Notes: generated by a model from the letters alone, not told the origin. Counted from the stretch's first letter, positions 7,652 through 16,621 are shown. The stretch: DNA of 29,030 bases from a bacterium (GCA_021372515.1 JAJFUG010000213.1:1-29030), one strand, 5' to 3'. Numbers and translations are program-made.

Positions 7652-10600
7652 TTAATTTCCGTTCAAAATTTTCAGCAGGGCGAGCAGATCGAACACGTCA
7701 ATACGGCCGTCTGAGTTCACATCGCCCTGGCTTGTCTGTTTCGAGGGATCGGAGAGCTGTTTCAACAGGGCCAGAAGGTCGAAGACATCCACTTTCCAGT
7801 TATCGTCCGTATCACCGCGCTTATGCTGGGTGACTTCGAGCCTGAAGCAGGATTCCGGCGCGTCCGGAGGCAGAGTGTAGACTGCCCCAGTGCTGTCGGA
7901 AGCTTCCGCATAATAACAAAGGACCGTGCCCAGAGGCTGGGCCGGGACCGCGCCAAAATAGCGGTCGCCGACTCTCGAACAGGGGATTCTCGTGCTGAAA
8001 GTCTTTCCCCCGTCTTCGCTCAGCAGCAGTGACACCGCCGGGTTCGACAGAGCGTTGCTCAATATCACCCACACCTGATAGTATCCCTCAGTCTCGCGGA
8101 AGTATTCATTCCCCAGGGCAGACAGGAACACCGGTGGTTTTTTGCCGACTCCGCTCAGAGTGACAGTCAGGGTAGTGTCGTTGCTCACCAGCGACACGGC
8201 CCCGGAATACTGCACCAGTTTCCTGGGAGAGAAAGAAACGCTGAGGACCATTTTGCCGCCCGGCGACAGGACGGAATCACTCAAGCTGGCCTGGAATGCG
8301 CTGTCGCCGGAGGTCACGGAATGAACATCGAATGCAGCGGCCCCCCGGTTGAAGACCTCCAGCAGACAGGTTTTCAGCGAATCGATACAGACTTCACCAA
8401 AAGCCAGGCTGTTTTTACTGAGGGAGATATTCGATACAGTGCATTCTCCTGTCAGTTTGACATTCAAGCTGTCCCGGTCCGGGGCGTTGCTGAGGAGGCT
8501 GAGAATGGCCCCGCACTTGCCGACAGCCGTGGGTGAGAACCGCACGGTCAGTAAGACCGAGTCGCCCGCCGGGATGAGCGCCGCGCTCCTGTCGACCGAG
8601 AAAACAGCCGAGTCGCAGGTTATCCGCGAGACATCCAAATCCAGCTTGCCGGTATTCGAGACAGTGAGGGTCTTGAGCGCGTTTTTCCCGCGGACCGCGC
8701 AGCCCAGGCTCAGCACGGTATCGGAAAGCGCAATCACCGGCTGGACGCCGCGGGTGCGGATCAGCGCCCGCATATTGATATCCCCACCCATCCGTCCGAT
8801 CACACCGTCGAAATTGACGCCGTCGCCCGAGATGAAGGATCGGAGAGATTTCTCTCCGAACTTGTCGTACGGGATCGCATAGGCTGCGTTATGGATTTTC
8901 AGGCTGACGAAGAAATCCTGATTCTCGCGGAGCACGGGCGGACTGTCCAGCACAATCCTGTTCCATCCGCTCCTGGCGGCGATACCCTCGGTGGAGCAGA
9001 GAAGACCACCGGGCGTCAGGTTCGAAAATGTCCGGTAGACCTCGATCCGGTAGCTGGTGTTGTCGGCTTTGAAAGCGATATCCAGCGCTTGCAGTAAACC
9101 GGTCTCACTGCAGGTGAACAGGACTCCCCCCCAGGTATCGAGGGGGTTCTGGTATCCCCATGACCAGCCGCTGATCCCAGCTTCATCATAAGCCAGTGTG
9201 CAGCCTGTTAGCTGCCGCACGGATACGTCCGCGGTCATGAACGGGCCGGAGGAGCTGATGTTTCTGACCGCCACCCCGGTGGCGTTGCCGTCGTAATCCC
9301 GGGAATTGGGGTAGGTGCCGTCATCGAAGCTGACCGCTCCGCTGGAGCCGGGGAAAGGGTCCCCCGCATCCCCCCAGTTGGCGGCCTTGTCCAGATCATC
9401 CTTGCCGTCGGCTTCCTCGATGTCCACCATTTTATGCCGGACATCATCGTTGTCCGGGCCGTAGGTGTTGTGTAACCCGTTCCAGTGGTAATCATCCACG
9501 TGGTAAATCAGCAAGCCGTCCCCGGCAAGATGCTGGTCCAATTCCGTCTTCTGCCTGTTCTCCAGCAGAAAGTACCGGCTCGAGGCGTATTCATCTTCCC
9601 AGAGCTGGAATATCTGCGGGGAGGTTTCCACTTGTTGAATCGTAAGATTCTGGTTTCTGTCAATGATCGTCGGCGTAACCCAGCCCAGTTTTATTTTGCA
9701 CCAGGCGGACATCTGACTCGGCTTGTCCGGATAATTGAGCTCTCCGCTCCAACTCCCGCCGGCCATCAGGCACCAAGATCCGATTCCTCGGGAAGAGGTG
9801 TAATCCGGTTCGACGGAAGCGTCTGTCCGGTCGTACAGGTCGGGCAAACCCAGGACGTGGCCGAACTCATGGGCGAAAGTTCCGATGCCCTCCATCCAGT
9901 ATCCATTTTTATATTTGTAGTACTCCATTTCAGCAACGAGCACCCAGGTGTTGATTTTAACGTACCTGCCGTTGGCTGACACGTCGTTGGTGGTGTACTC
10001 GTTGTTCCACAGAGAGCCCTGGGACGACCAGAGGTTTGTTGTATCTCCGGAGCTCTGTCCCTCGGCTCCCTTGCCGACAAAAACGACATACACGCAATCC
10101 ACGTAACCGTCGTCATCCCCTGAATTTGGGACACCGTCCGGGCCGTCGTTGTCGAACTGGCTGAAATCGAGGCTGGGATCGGCTTTGGCCACCACGTCCC
10201 GGACAAAGCCTGGCCTGTTGTTCGGGAAATTGTCACTTTTACCGTTGTCGTGGGCGGCGTAATAGGATTGTGGATTATCGACATTAAACCAGCCATAGCA
10301 GTTCCCGGTCAATTGGAACTGCCCGTACGAGGTTTCAGAGTAATAATTGGAGAGCGAGCCGTCGGGATTTTGATCGTTGAAAAGCATCGATTGGAAATTA
10401 TTTGCGCTGTAAAAGCCCTTCTTATCACTGAAGCAGCCCAGCAGGACAGGCAGGTTAAACTTGTCCGGGGTGATCGCCTGCAGTTGCGTGCCTCCCCGGG
10501 CCGCAGCGGCACGGCGCGAACGCCTTTGGGCCATGTGCCTGACCCAGCCCGGATCGCCATGATTGAAGCGTGAAGTGTCGTCGTTGATTGTGGTCCAGAC

Positions 10601-10714
10601 GTCATACCGGTAGGGGCCGTCCTGCGTAGAAGGCGCGGCTTGCATTGCTTGCGGAGTGACCGCGAGCATCGACCACAGCACGAGTGCCGATGCCGTTTTG
10701 CCGTGGATTATCAT
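7652..10714 (-). CDS. Secreted M6-type metalloprotease with ASH-like repeats and C-terminal dockerin
   Basis: The 1020-residue protein has a Sec signal (about 1-27). The catalytic region contains the zinc motif HEFGHVLGLPD (282-292, ligands His282 and His286, catalytic Glu283, third ligand probably Asp292) as in the M6/immune-inhibitor-A family. Residues about 500-655 form a lectin-like jelly-roll segment typical of these proteases. Residues 658-757 and 760-857 are two ASH/choice-of-anchor-D-like immunoglobulin repeats with conserved 'V.N.G' and FSP motifs. Residues 967-1018 are two calcium-loop dockerin repeats (GDTDDNWKVDVFDLLALLK and DVNSDGRIDVFDLLALLK). Family members degrade extracellular proteins. 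A dockerin would bind a cohesin partner, but none is present here. No convincing ribosome site precedes the ATG. A promoter lies 52 bp upstream. Confidence 0.9.
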   Translation of the reverse strand: MIIHGKTASALVLWSMLAVTPQAMQAAPSTQDGPYRYDVWTTINDDTSRFNHGDPGWVRHMAQRRSRRAAAARGGTQLQAITPDKFNLPVLLGCFSDKKGFYSANNFQSMLFNDQNPDGSLSNYYSETSYGQFQLTGNCYGWFNVDNPQSYYAAHDNGKSDNFPNNRPGFVRDVVAKADPSLDFSQFDNDGPDGVPNSGDDDGYVDCVYVVFVGKGAEGQSSGDTTNLWSSQGSLWNNEYTTNDVSANGRYVKINTWVLVAEMEYYKYKNGYWMEGIGTFAHEFGHVLGLPDLYDRTDASVEPDYTSSRGIGSWCLMAGGSWSGELNYPDKPSQMSAWCKIKLGWVTPTIIDRNQNLTIQQVETSPQIFQLWEDEYASSRYFLLENRQKTELDQHLAGDGLLIYHVDDYHWNGLHNTYGPDNDDVRHKMVDIEEADGKDDLDKAANWGDAGDPFPGSSGAVSFDDGTYPNSRDYDGNATGVAVRNISSSGPFMTADVSVRQLTGCTLAYDEAGISGWSWGYQNPLDTWGGVLFTCSETGLLQALDIAFKADNTSYRIEVYRTFSNLTPGGLLCSTEGIAARSGWNRIVLDSPPVLRENQDFFVSLKIHNAAYAIPYDKFGEKSLRSFISGDGVNFDGVIGRMGGDINMRALIRTRGVQPVIALSDTVLSLGCAVRGKNALKTLTVSNTGKLDLDVSRITCDSAVFSVDRSAALIPAGDSVLLTVRFSPTAVGKCGAILSLLSNAPDRDSLNVKLTGECTVSNISLSKNSLAFGEVCIDSLKTCLLEVFNRGAAAFDVHSVTSGDSAFQASLSDSVLSPGGKMVLSVSFSPRKLVQYSGAVSLVSNDTTLTVTLSGVGKKPPVFLSALGNEYFRETEGYYQVWVILSNALSNPAVSLLLSEDGGKTFSTRIPCSRVGDRYFGAVPAQPLGTVLCYYAEASDSTGAVYTLPPDAPESCFRLEVTQHKRGDTDDNWKVDVFDLLALLKQLSDPSKQTSQGDVNSDGRIDVFDLLALLKILNGN

Positions 10715-10765
10715 ATGCGTTTGCGTCTTGGATGATTGGGGCAGGCATATGATTCAGTGTCTTCA

Positions 10766-10793
10766 ATGATATATTGGCTTTGTTTTTTGTCAA
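10766..10793 (-). promoter_or_regulatory. Sigma70-type promoter for the dockerin metalloprotease
   Basis: On the minus strand TTGACA (10793-10788) and TATCAT (10771-10766) are 16 bp apart, a strong match. Transcription would start near 10758, about 44 nt before the start codon. It lies directly after the terminator of the preceding gene, so the protease is an independent transcription unit. Confidence 0.65.
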
Positions 10794-10809
10794 TATATCT
10801 TTTCAATAG

Positions 10810-10837
10810 AAAAAAGGGGCACGGCATGCCGTGCCCC
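10810..10837 (-). terminator. Rho-independent terminator after the UDP-sugar pyrophosphorylase gene
   Basis: Bases 10816-10837 form a perfect 22-nt palindrome (GGGGCACGGCA and its complement). On the minus strand six T residues (10815-10810) follow. It is 26 nt past the stop codon of the minus-strand gene. The sequence also resembles half of the GTAGGGGC palindromic repeats found elsewhere in the window. Confidence 0.8.
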
Positions 10838-10863
10838 TACATGAAAACCTCTATAAGCCGACC

Positions 10864-12960
10864 TCAGCCCTCCACGGTCACGGTCTCGCCGTCCGGCACT
10901 GTGACCGTGCGGTTGCCGCGGATCACCGCGCCGTCCGGGATAACCACCTTGCCGCTGCCCTCCACGTGGATTTCCAGCTCGGCGCCTTCCTCGACAGTCA
11001 CGTTCTGCCCGATCTCGGCCTTGCCGGCATCTTCCAGCTCGAAAGTCAGCCAGCGGTCGTCGTTCATCAGGATATCGCCGTACTCGTTGTGGATGTCCAG
11101 GATGAAGGCGCTGTTTTTCTTCGCATGGAACCCCGCGCCCAGCATCACCTGGCTCGGGTGGCCGGTCAGGGCGACCTGCGAGCCCTCCTCCAGAACCCAG
11201 CCCTCGCCCACGCCCATCTCGGCCAGGTCCTCGGCCTCCATGGCGTAGCACGGGCTGAACTCCACGAATGCCTTGGCCTCGCCGGGGCGCAGCACGCTGA
11301 ACACGTGGTCGCAGGCGGATTTGAGCGTCTCCTGCTTGGCCGCCTGCGCCCGGTCGCCCAGGGCGGCGATACTGTCGCAGAGGGAGTCTATCTCCAACGT
11401 GGCGCGGGCGGCGCAGGCCTCTTCAATCTGGTCCTCGACGGCACGCACCTCAGCGTGGAACGCGGCGCCGCGGGCGGCCGGCTCCACCATCTCACGCATC
11501 AGGCGCTGCAGGTCGAGCAGGCAGCCCTCCACGCTCTGGGTGGCCAGGCGCGCGCCCTGTCGTTCCAGCCAGCGCATGTTACGCGTGCAGAGGGCGCGGA
11601 TCACAGTGGCCGGGCTGTCGCGGCCGACCGAGTTCTTGGTGGGCATGAACTGCTCGGCGCGCAGGATCTCTTTCACATCCACCTTGCCCTTGGGCACCTG
11701 GCGGATGATGTGGAAAGCGAAGGACTCGAACTTGTTGCCCACGGCGCGCCCGCCGTTTGCGGTCTTGACTGTCTTGCCCGCGTACATCTTGAGCGGCAGG
11801 CGGACCACCGCCTCCATCTCGGCCAGGTCCATCAGGAACACGTTGACATCCCCGTGCTCGAACAGCAGGCGGCTGGGGTCGCCGGGCTGGGTGCGCCGGG
11901 CCAGGGCCTCGGGGAACTCGTTGTATTCGATCTTCTCCAGGTTCTCCTGCCGGTCCACGTGCACGATCATGCCCACGCGCTCCAGGGCGAAAGCTTTCTT
12001 CACCACGCCGAACGTGAGCCGCGCGCCGCGCAGCACGTGGCTTCCCAGCATGCGCGGGGTGATGATGTCCGCCACGGGGTTATCGACGTTGGAAAATCCC
12101 ACCACCTCGATCCCATCGGCGTCCAGGCGCTCGAAGATGTTGCGGCCGCCCTTGTAGCCGGGGCCGCGCATGGCCTTGAACATCCCGCCGTTGCCGTTGC
12201 CGCTGAACACCAACCGGCCCTCGCCGTTGTAGGGGATGATCCTGCCGTCGTTGTCCAGCACCGGGTTCATGCCGTGGTCGAACAGTACCATCGCTTTTTC
12301 GAGCTTGGGGAACAGCTTGTGCGTGGTGATCGTGGTGAGCGAGGCCTCGCGGGTTTCGTCGCTGAGCATGAAAATGAGCACGGGCATGCGCTGCACCCGC
12401 GCCCCGATGGCCAGGGCCTGCTCCATGAACAGGCCGTAGAAAGTCTTGCCCAGCACCGGGGTGATCGGGAGCTGACCCTTGGCGCAGTCGGCGTCGAACT
12501 CCTTCATCTGCTCATCAGCCACCTTGTAGCGGCGCTTGAACGGCAACGAGGCGTAAATCTCGGGCAGCATCTTGACCAGGCGCGAGCCGCTTCCCCCGGC
12601 CGGCACGAGCCAAGCCACCTTGCCCTCGATCAGGCTCTGGCGGCCGGCCTCCCAGTCCGTGAGGCTGTCGTCCTGCTGCGCCTCGTGGGTGCGCATCGGC
12701 ACGGGATAGACCTCGTCCTCGGCGTACTCGCGCAGCTTCTCGCCGTCGCGCAGAATCTCCTGCGCCTGGTCGAACACCTCCCAGTCGATCCGGGCGAGCT
12801 GGCGCACCAGGGCCTCGCGGTAATCCGGCCCGCGCTGCTTCCAGTTCTCGAACAGATGCCCCTGGCCGCGCTCCAGGGCTGAGCGGACTATCTGCGCGGC
12901 TCCCTCCACCTCGGGCAGAAGGCCGGTGATTTCCTCTTCGAACGCGTTGACCTGTTCCAA
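10864..12960 (-). CDS. UDPGP-family nucleotidyltransferase (UTP-hexose-1-phosphate / UDP-GlcNAc pyrophosphorylase type)
   Basis: The protein (698 residues from the preferred start) belongs to the UDPGP superfamily that makes UDP-sugars from UTP and a sugar 1-phosphate. It shows a nucleotide-binding loop LVPAGGSGSRL (about 118-128), PITPVLGKTFYGLF (substrate loop), GNGNGGMFKAM and VDNPVADIITPRMLG, the last two as in eukaryotic-type UAP/UGP enzymes. The C-terminal 100 residues look like a left-handed or irregular beta-helix (EEGAELEIHVEGSGKVVIPDGA). TTG at 12960 is preferred because GGGAGAG lies about 7 nt upstream; a GTG at 13026 is in frame but has no ribosome site. At about 700 residues it is longer than typical UAP (about 500). 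The sugar specificity is unknown. Confidence 0.8.
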   Translation of the reverse strand: MEQVNAFEEEITGLLPEVEGAAQIVRSALERGQGHLFENWKQRGPDYREALVRQLARIDWEVFDQAQEILRDGEKLREYAEDEVYPVPMRTHEAQQDDSLTDWEAGRQSLIEGKVAWLVPAGGSGSRLVKMLPEIYASLPFKRRYKVADEQMKEFDADCAKGQLPITPVLGKTFYGLFMEQALAIGARVQRMPVLIFMLSDETREASLTTITTHKLFPKLEKAMVLFDHGMNPVLDNDGRIIPYNGEGRLVFSGNGNGGMFKAMRGPGYKGGRNIFERLDADGIEVVGFSNVDNPVADIITPRMLGSHVLRGARLTFGVVKKAFALERVGMIVHVDRQENLEKIEYNEFPEALARRTQPGDPSRLLFEHGDVNVFLMDLAEMEAVVRLPLKMYAGKTVKTANGGRAVGNKFESFAFHIIRQVPKGKVDVKEILRAEQFMPTKNSVGRDSPATVIRALCTRNMRWLERQGARLATQSVEGCLLDLQRLMREMVEPAARGAAFHAEVRAVEDQIEEACAARATLEIDSLCDSIAALGDRAQAAKQETLKSACDHVFSVLRPGEAKAFVEFSPCYAMEAEDLAEMGVGEGWVLEEGSQVALTGHPSQVMLGAGFHAKKNSAFILDIHNEYGDILMNDDRWLTFELEDAGKAEIGQNVTVEEGAELEIHVEGSGKVVIPDGAVIRGNRTVTVPDGETVTVEG

Positions 12961-13054
12961 CTCGATTCTCTCCCGCTTCTTGGATGCAAGTAAGGAAATG
13001 ACGATTTTTATTCCACAGTCGGTCACATTTTAAGAAATATTTCAAAGCTTTTTT

Positions 13055-13096
13055 CTTCTTTCATTTCTGTGAAAGAAGCAAAGCCAGCGGGGGCCG
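13055..13096 (+). repeat. Hairpin-plus-AAGCCAGCGGGGGC repeat, copy A
   Basis: Stem CTTCTTTCA (13055-13063), loop TTTCTG and arm TGAAAGAAG (13070-13078) form a perfect 9-bp hairpin. It is followed two bases later by AAGCCAGCGGGGGC. The same geometry with a different stem sequence occurs near 21471 and 25937. It lies upstream of the UDPGP gene on the opposite strand. Confidence 0.7.
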
Positions 13097-13130
13097 GTTA
13101 CAGTCCGCAGCCACCAGTCTCTGATCTCGT

Positions 13131-13182
13131 GTAGGGGCGGACCCATGTGTCCGCCTGGGCGCACACCCGGGTGCGCCCCTAC
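13131..13182. repeat. GTAGGGGC palindromic intergenic repeat, copy 1
   Basis: The outer ends GTAGGGGC and GCCCCTAC are complementary, except that the right end reads GCGCCCCTAC. Inside are two hairpins: GGCGGAC/GTCCGCC and GGGCGCAC/GTGCGCCC. The unit fills the gap between two minus-strand genes. Another copy with different stem sequences lies at 28434-28494. Confidence 0.75.
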
Positions 13183-13229
13183 ATGCAACAACCGCGCTTC
13201 ATTGAGGACGCGAAAGGCTCAGATTAACG

Positions 13230-15266
13230 TCATTCGCTTTTCAGATGCTTGTCCAGCCACTCGCGGATGGTCCGGTTCCAGATCATGAAATCCCTCGGGT
13301 TCTGCACCCAGTGGCCCTCATCCGGGAAATACAGCATCTTCGACTCGATGCCCTTGCGCTGCAGCGTGGTGTACACCATCAGGCCCTGCTCGGGAGGCAC
13401 ACGGTAGTCGCGGTCGCCGTGGATCACGAGCATCGGAGTGGCGAAATCGCGGGCGAACAGATGGGGCGACCACTGGTGGTAGAGGGTGGGGTTGTCCCAG
13501 GGCGTGCCGCCGAACTCCCACTCCGGGAACCACAGCTCCTCGGTGGAGGCGTACATGCTCTCCAGGTTGTAGACCCCGTCATGGTTGACCAGGCACTTGA
13601 AACGGCGGTTGTGGCCCTCGATCCAGTTTATCATGTAGCCGCCGTAGGAGGCCCCGGCCGCGCCCATGCGGGTCGAGTCGACAAAGGCGTAATTGGCCAG
13701 CACGTAGTCCAGGCCGCGCATCAGGTCGCGGTAGGCCTTTCCGCCCCAGTCGCCCGATATCTGGTCGGTGAACTTTTGCCCGTAGCCCGTGCTGCCCCGC
13801 GGGTTGACCATCACGGCCACATAGCCCCAGGAGGCGAAAAGCTGGGCGTTCCAGCGGTAGTGGAACTCATCGGTCCAGGCGCCCTGCGGCCCGCCGTGGA
13901 TCAGGTAGACGAGCGGATATTTCTTCGTCTGGTCGAATTGCGGCGGACGGACCAGGAAACCCTCCACTTTCACTCCGTCCTCGGCCTCGAACCAGAACGG
14001 CTCGACCGGGTTCAGCTCCAGCTCGGCCACATGGGCCTGGTTCAGGCTGGTCAGGGCTCTGGCCGGCTTGCCGTCCAGGGGCAGCACATACACTTCGGCC
14101 GGCTGGGTGAACCCCTGGCGCAGGGCGACGACATTCTTGCCGTCCGGGGTGACAGAGGGGTTGCTCCAGGAGCCGCTCTCGGTCAGACGGGTGACCTTGG
14201 GCACGGGGCCGTCCAGCCTGGCCGCCACCTTGAACAGCGAGACCATGCCCTCGCTCTCGGCCGTGAAATAGATCGTCTCACCCTTGGGGTCCCAGACCAG
14301 CTCATCCGCGCTGCGGTCGAAGTCCCCGGTCAGGCAGACCCGCTTGCCGCTGGAGGGTTCGAGCAGCCAGATGTCCTGCTTGTCCGATTCGAACCCGGCG
14401 CGTTTCATCGCCCGGTAGGCCAGCACGGCGCCCTTGGGGCTGAACAGCACCAGGTTGTCGTTTCCCGGGCTGGAGGTGATTCTCTCCAGGCCCTGCCCAT
14501 CCAGGCCCACCCGCCACAGGTCGTTGTTGGTGTTCACCGCCACCACCGGGTCGCGGTTGGAGACAAAGTAGACATAGCGGTTGTCGGGGCTGATCGCGAA
14601 ATCGTGCGGGCTGCCCAGGGCCTGGGGCGGGCAGTCGTATTTGCCCGGGGTCAGATCGAGCGCAGCGGCGCCCGGCTCGGCCGGGGCGACAAACAGGTGG
14701 CTGTAGGCGCCGTTACGCCAGTGGGCCCAGTGACGGTAGAAGAGTGTATCGAAGATGCGCGCCCGGGGTGCGGCCCCCGGCTTGTCGGTCACGATCTCCT
14801 GGCTGTCGGCCAGCACCTGGGCCGTGTACAGCACCCGCTTGCCGTCCGCCGCCAGGGCCGCGCCGGTGATCCCGCCCGGCTGCGCGGTCAGGCAGACCGG
14901 CTCGGCGCCGGAATCCAGGGGCAGACGGTAGAGCTGGCTGGAGCCGCTGCGCGCCGAGGTGTAGACCAGCGCGCGGCTGTCCGGGCTGAACACCGGGCCC
15001 GCGATCTCGGCCGAATCGGTGACCACGGCCTGCGGCTCGCCGCCTGCCAGGGGCACGAGCAACAGGCTCCAGGTGCGGGCATAGGTCTCGGGGTTGATAC
15101 TCGACTCGACACAGGCCGCCCAGCGTCCGTTGGGGGCCAGGCTCAGGTCGGCGAGACGTTTCATGCTCAGCAGGTCGCGGCATTCCAGGGGACGTCCCGG
15201 CTGGGCCGCCCAGGCGAGGCTTGCTGTCAACAGAGCCAGGATCATTCCAAGACGGAGGGCTTTCAT
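13230..15266 (-). CDS. Secreted S9-family prolyl-oligopeptidase-like peptidase (acylaminoacyl-peptidase/DPP type)
   Basis: The 678-residue protein begins MKALRLGMILALLTASLAWAA, a Sec signal, so it is periplasmic or secreted. Residues about 30-410 contain WD40-like beta-propeller repeats (VFSPDSRALVYTS, ISPDNRYVYFVSN, VTPDGKNVVAL). Residues about 430-678 form the alpha/beta-hydrolase domain with oxyanion segment LIHGGPQGAW, nucleophile GASYGGYM (Ser540), Asp620 in HGDRDYRVP and His652 in DEGHWV. All catalytic residues are present. Such enzymes cleave short peptides. The ATG at 15266 is chosen from the signal peptide and a GGGAG upstream; an in-frame ATG at 15329 overlaps the stop of the preceding MFS gene as ATGA but gives a poor N-terminus. 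It is likely co-transcribed with that transporter, possibly a peptide uptake/processing pair. Confidence 0.9.
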   Translation of the reverse strand: MKALRLGMILALLTASLAWAAQPGRPLECRDLLSMKRLADLSLAPNGRWAACVESSINPETYARTWSLLLVPLAGGEPQAVVTDSAEIAGPVFSPDSRALVYTSARSGSSQLYRLPLDSGAEPVCLTAQPGGITGAALAADGKRVLYTAQVLADSQEIVTDKPGAAPRARIFDTLFYRHWAHWRNGAYSHLFVAPAEPGAAALDLTPGKYDCPPQALGSPHDFAISPDNRYVYFVSNRDPVVAVNTNNDLWRVGLDGQGLERITSSPGNDNLVLFSPKGAVLAYRAMKRAGFESDKQDIWLLEPSSGKRVCLTGDFDRSADELVWDPKGETIYFTAESEGMVSLFKVAARLDGPVPKVTRLTESGSWSNPSVTPDGKNVVALRQGFTQPAEVYVLPLDGKPARALTSLNQAHVAELELNPVEPFWFEAEDGVKVEGFLVRPPQFDQTKKYPLVYLIHGGPQGAWTDEFHYRWNAQLFASWGYVAVMVNPRGSTGYGQKFTDQISGDWGGKAYRDLMRGLDYVLANYAFVDSTRMGAAGASYGGYMINWIEGHNRRFKCLVNHDGVYNLESMYASTEELWFPEWEFGGTPWDNPTLYHQWSPHLFARDFATPMLVIHGDRDYRVPPEQGLMVYTTLQRKGIESKMLYFPDEGHWVQNPRDFMIWNRTIREWLDKHLKSE

Positions 15267-15325
15267 TGCTCTCTGCTCCCTTTGGGTTGAGGAATGCAGC
15301 GGTAGCCAACGGTTGAGGCTTTCAT

Positions 15326-16621
15326 TCATTTCACGCGCCCGCCGACCGCGCGGGCCGGGCTGCGCATAGTATTCCGCCCGCGGGCCGAGCGCCGCACCGC
15401 CCGCGGATGGTGGTGCCGCCAGCCGGTGGCGTAGAACGCCAGGCCGGCCAGTATCAGAAAGGCCGAGATGCGGTACATTACATAATAGTCCCACACCTCG
15501 GCCACCCGTCCCAGCACCGGGCTGACCAGCATGGCGCTCAGGTCGGAGCCCAGCATGTAGAGCGCCATCGAAGTCCCCCGGTTGTGCACCGGGGAACTGT
15601 CGTAGGTAAGCGAACTAAGTGTCGGAAAGATATAGCAATGGCCAACTCCTGTCAACATCCCGATCACCAGCAGGTCCCAGTGCCGGGTGCTGAAAGAGGC
15701 GTACATCAGACCGAGGGCCAGGCAGCTCAGCGAGAACACCACCCCCAGGCGGCGGTCCACCCGGTCGATCACCCGGCCGGTGGTCAGGCGCAGCAGGAAA
15801 ATCACCATGGAGTAGGAGATGAAGAACCAGCTCGGCGCCCCGATGTGCTTTACCTGGGTGAAATCAGTGACGAAATTGAAGATCGAGGCGTAGCCCGCGC
15901 CGAACACCAGCGAGGGGATGAACAGGTAGAGCATGGTGCGGTTGCGGATCACCCGGTGCCAGGGGTCGGGGGCGGGGATGCCCTCCGGGCGCGGGGCGTC
16001 CGGGCCGAGCGAGAGGCTGATCGCAGCGGAGAGCGCCCCGCAGAGCGCGGCCAGGCCGAACAGCGCCCGGTAATTCCAGACCGGCGCGAACGGCAGCACG
16101 CCCAGCAGCCATTCGGCCACGAAGGGAACCAGGGCCTGGGCCATGAACCCGGCCGCGCCGTAGACTGCGATCGCCTCGGCGCGACGCTTGGCCGGGGCCG
16201 TGTCCGCCACGAAAGTGACCGAGGCGGTGAAATACAGGGTCACCGAGCCGCCGGCCAGGGCGCGCACCGCAAAAAGGTACACTCCGGCCCCCTGGGCCAG
16301 CACGGGCAGGGCCGAGGTCACGGCGAAAGCGAGCAGGCCACGCGAGATCAGGTTGCGCTTGCCGAAACGGTCGATCCAGCTCCCGGCGGGAAGCCGCAGC
16401 AGCACGGCTGCGGTGAACGGGGCGCCCATGATCAGGCCGATCAGGAACTCGTTGCCACCATCCAGCCGGATATAGCGCGGCAGGAAATAGTAGATCGCCA
16501 CCGAGCCCATGACCAGGAAATGAATGACCAGGATCCGGACGAAGTCCGGCTTGTAGAGAGGCTCCTCTGCCGCCGCCGCACCGGGGTCACGCTGTCTTGA
16601 ACCGGAGAAAAGACTCTCCAT
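15326..16621 (-). CDS. MFS transporter
   Basis: The 431-residue membrane protein has about twelve hydrophobic segments. The A-motif-like loop SWIDRFGKRNLISRG lies between helices 2 and 3, and its counterpart GRVIDRVDRRLG is in the second half, as in MFS drug or metabolite exporters of the YfcJ/YhhS kind. The C-terminal tail is very basic (HHHPRAVRRSARGRN). The substrate is unknown. ATG 16621 is preferred with AGGCGG 4 nt upstream; a TTG at 16669 is in frame. It is the first gene of a unit with the S9 peptidase 60 bp downstream and divergent from the YyaL-like gene. Confidence 0.85.
   Translation of the reverse strand: MESLFSGSRQRDPGAAAAEEPLYKPDFVRILVIHFLVMGSVAIYYFLPRYIRLDGGNEFLIGLIMGAPFTAAVLLRLPAGSWIDRFGKRNLISRGLLAFAVTSALPVLAQGAGVYLFAVRALAGGSVTLYFTASVTFVADTAPAKRRAEAIAVYGAAGFMAQALVPFVAEWLLGVLPFAPVWNYRALFGLAALCGALSAAISLSLGPDAPRPEGIPAPDPWHRVIRNRTMLYLFIPSLVFGAGYASIFNFVTDFTQVKHIGAPSWFFISYSMVIFLLRLTTGRVIDRVDRRLGVVFSLSCLALGLMYASFSTRHWDLLVIGMLTGVGHCYIFPTLSSLTYDSSPVHNRGTSMALYMLGSDLSAMLVSPVLGRVAEVWDYYVMYRISAFLILAGLAFYATGWRHHHPRAVRRSARGRNTMRSPARAVGGRVK

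Noticed and set aside
10831-12882. 683-codon plus-strand frame antisense to the UDPGP gene
   Set aside because: Composition is typical of a shadow frame, and the opposite strand carries clear conserved motifs.
13245-15290. 681-codon plus-strand frame antisense to the S9 peptidase
   Set aside because: The opposite strand has an intact signal peptide and catalytic triad; this frame has none.
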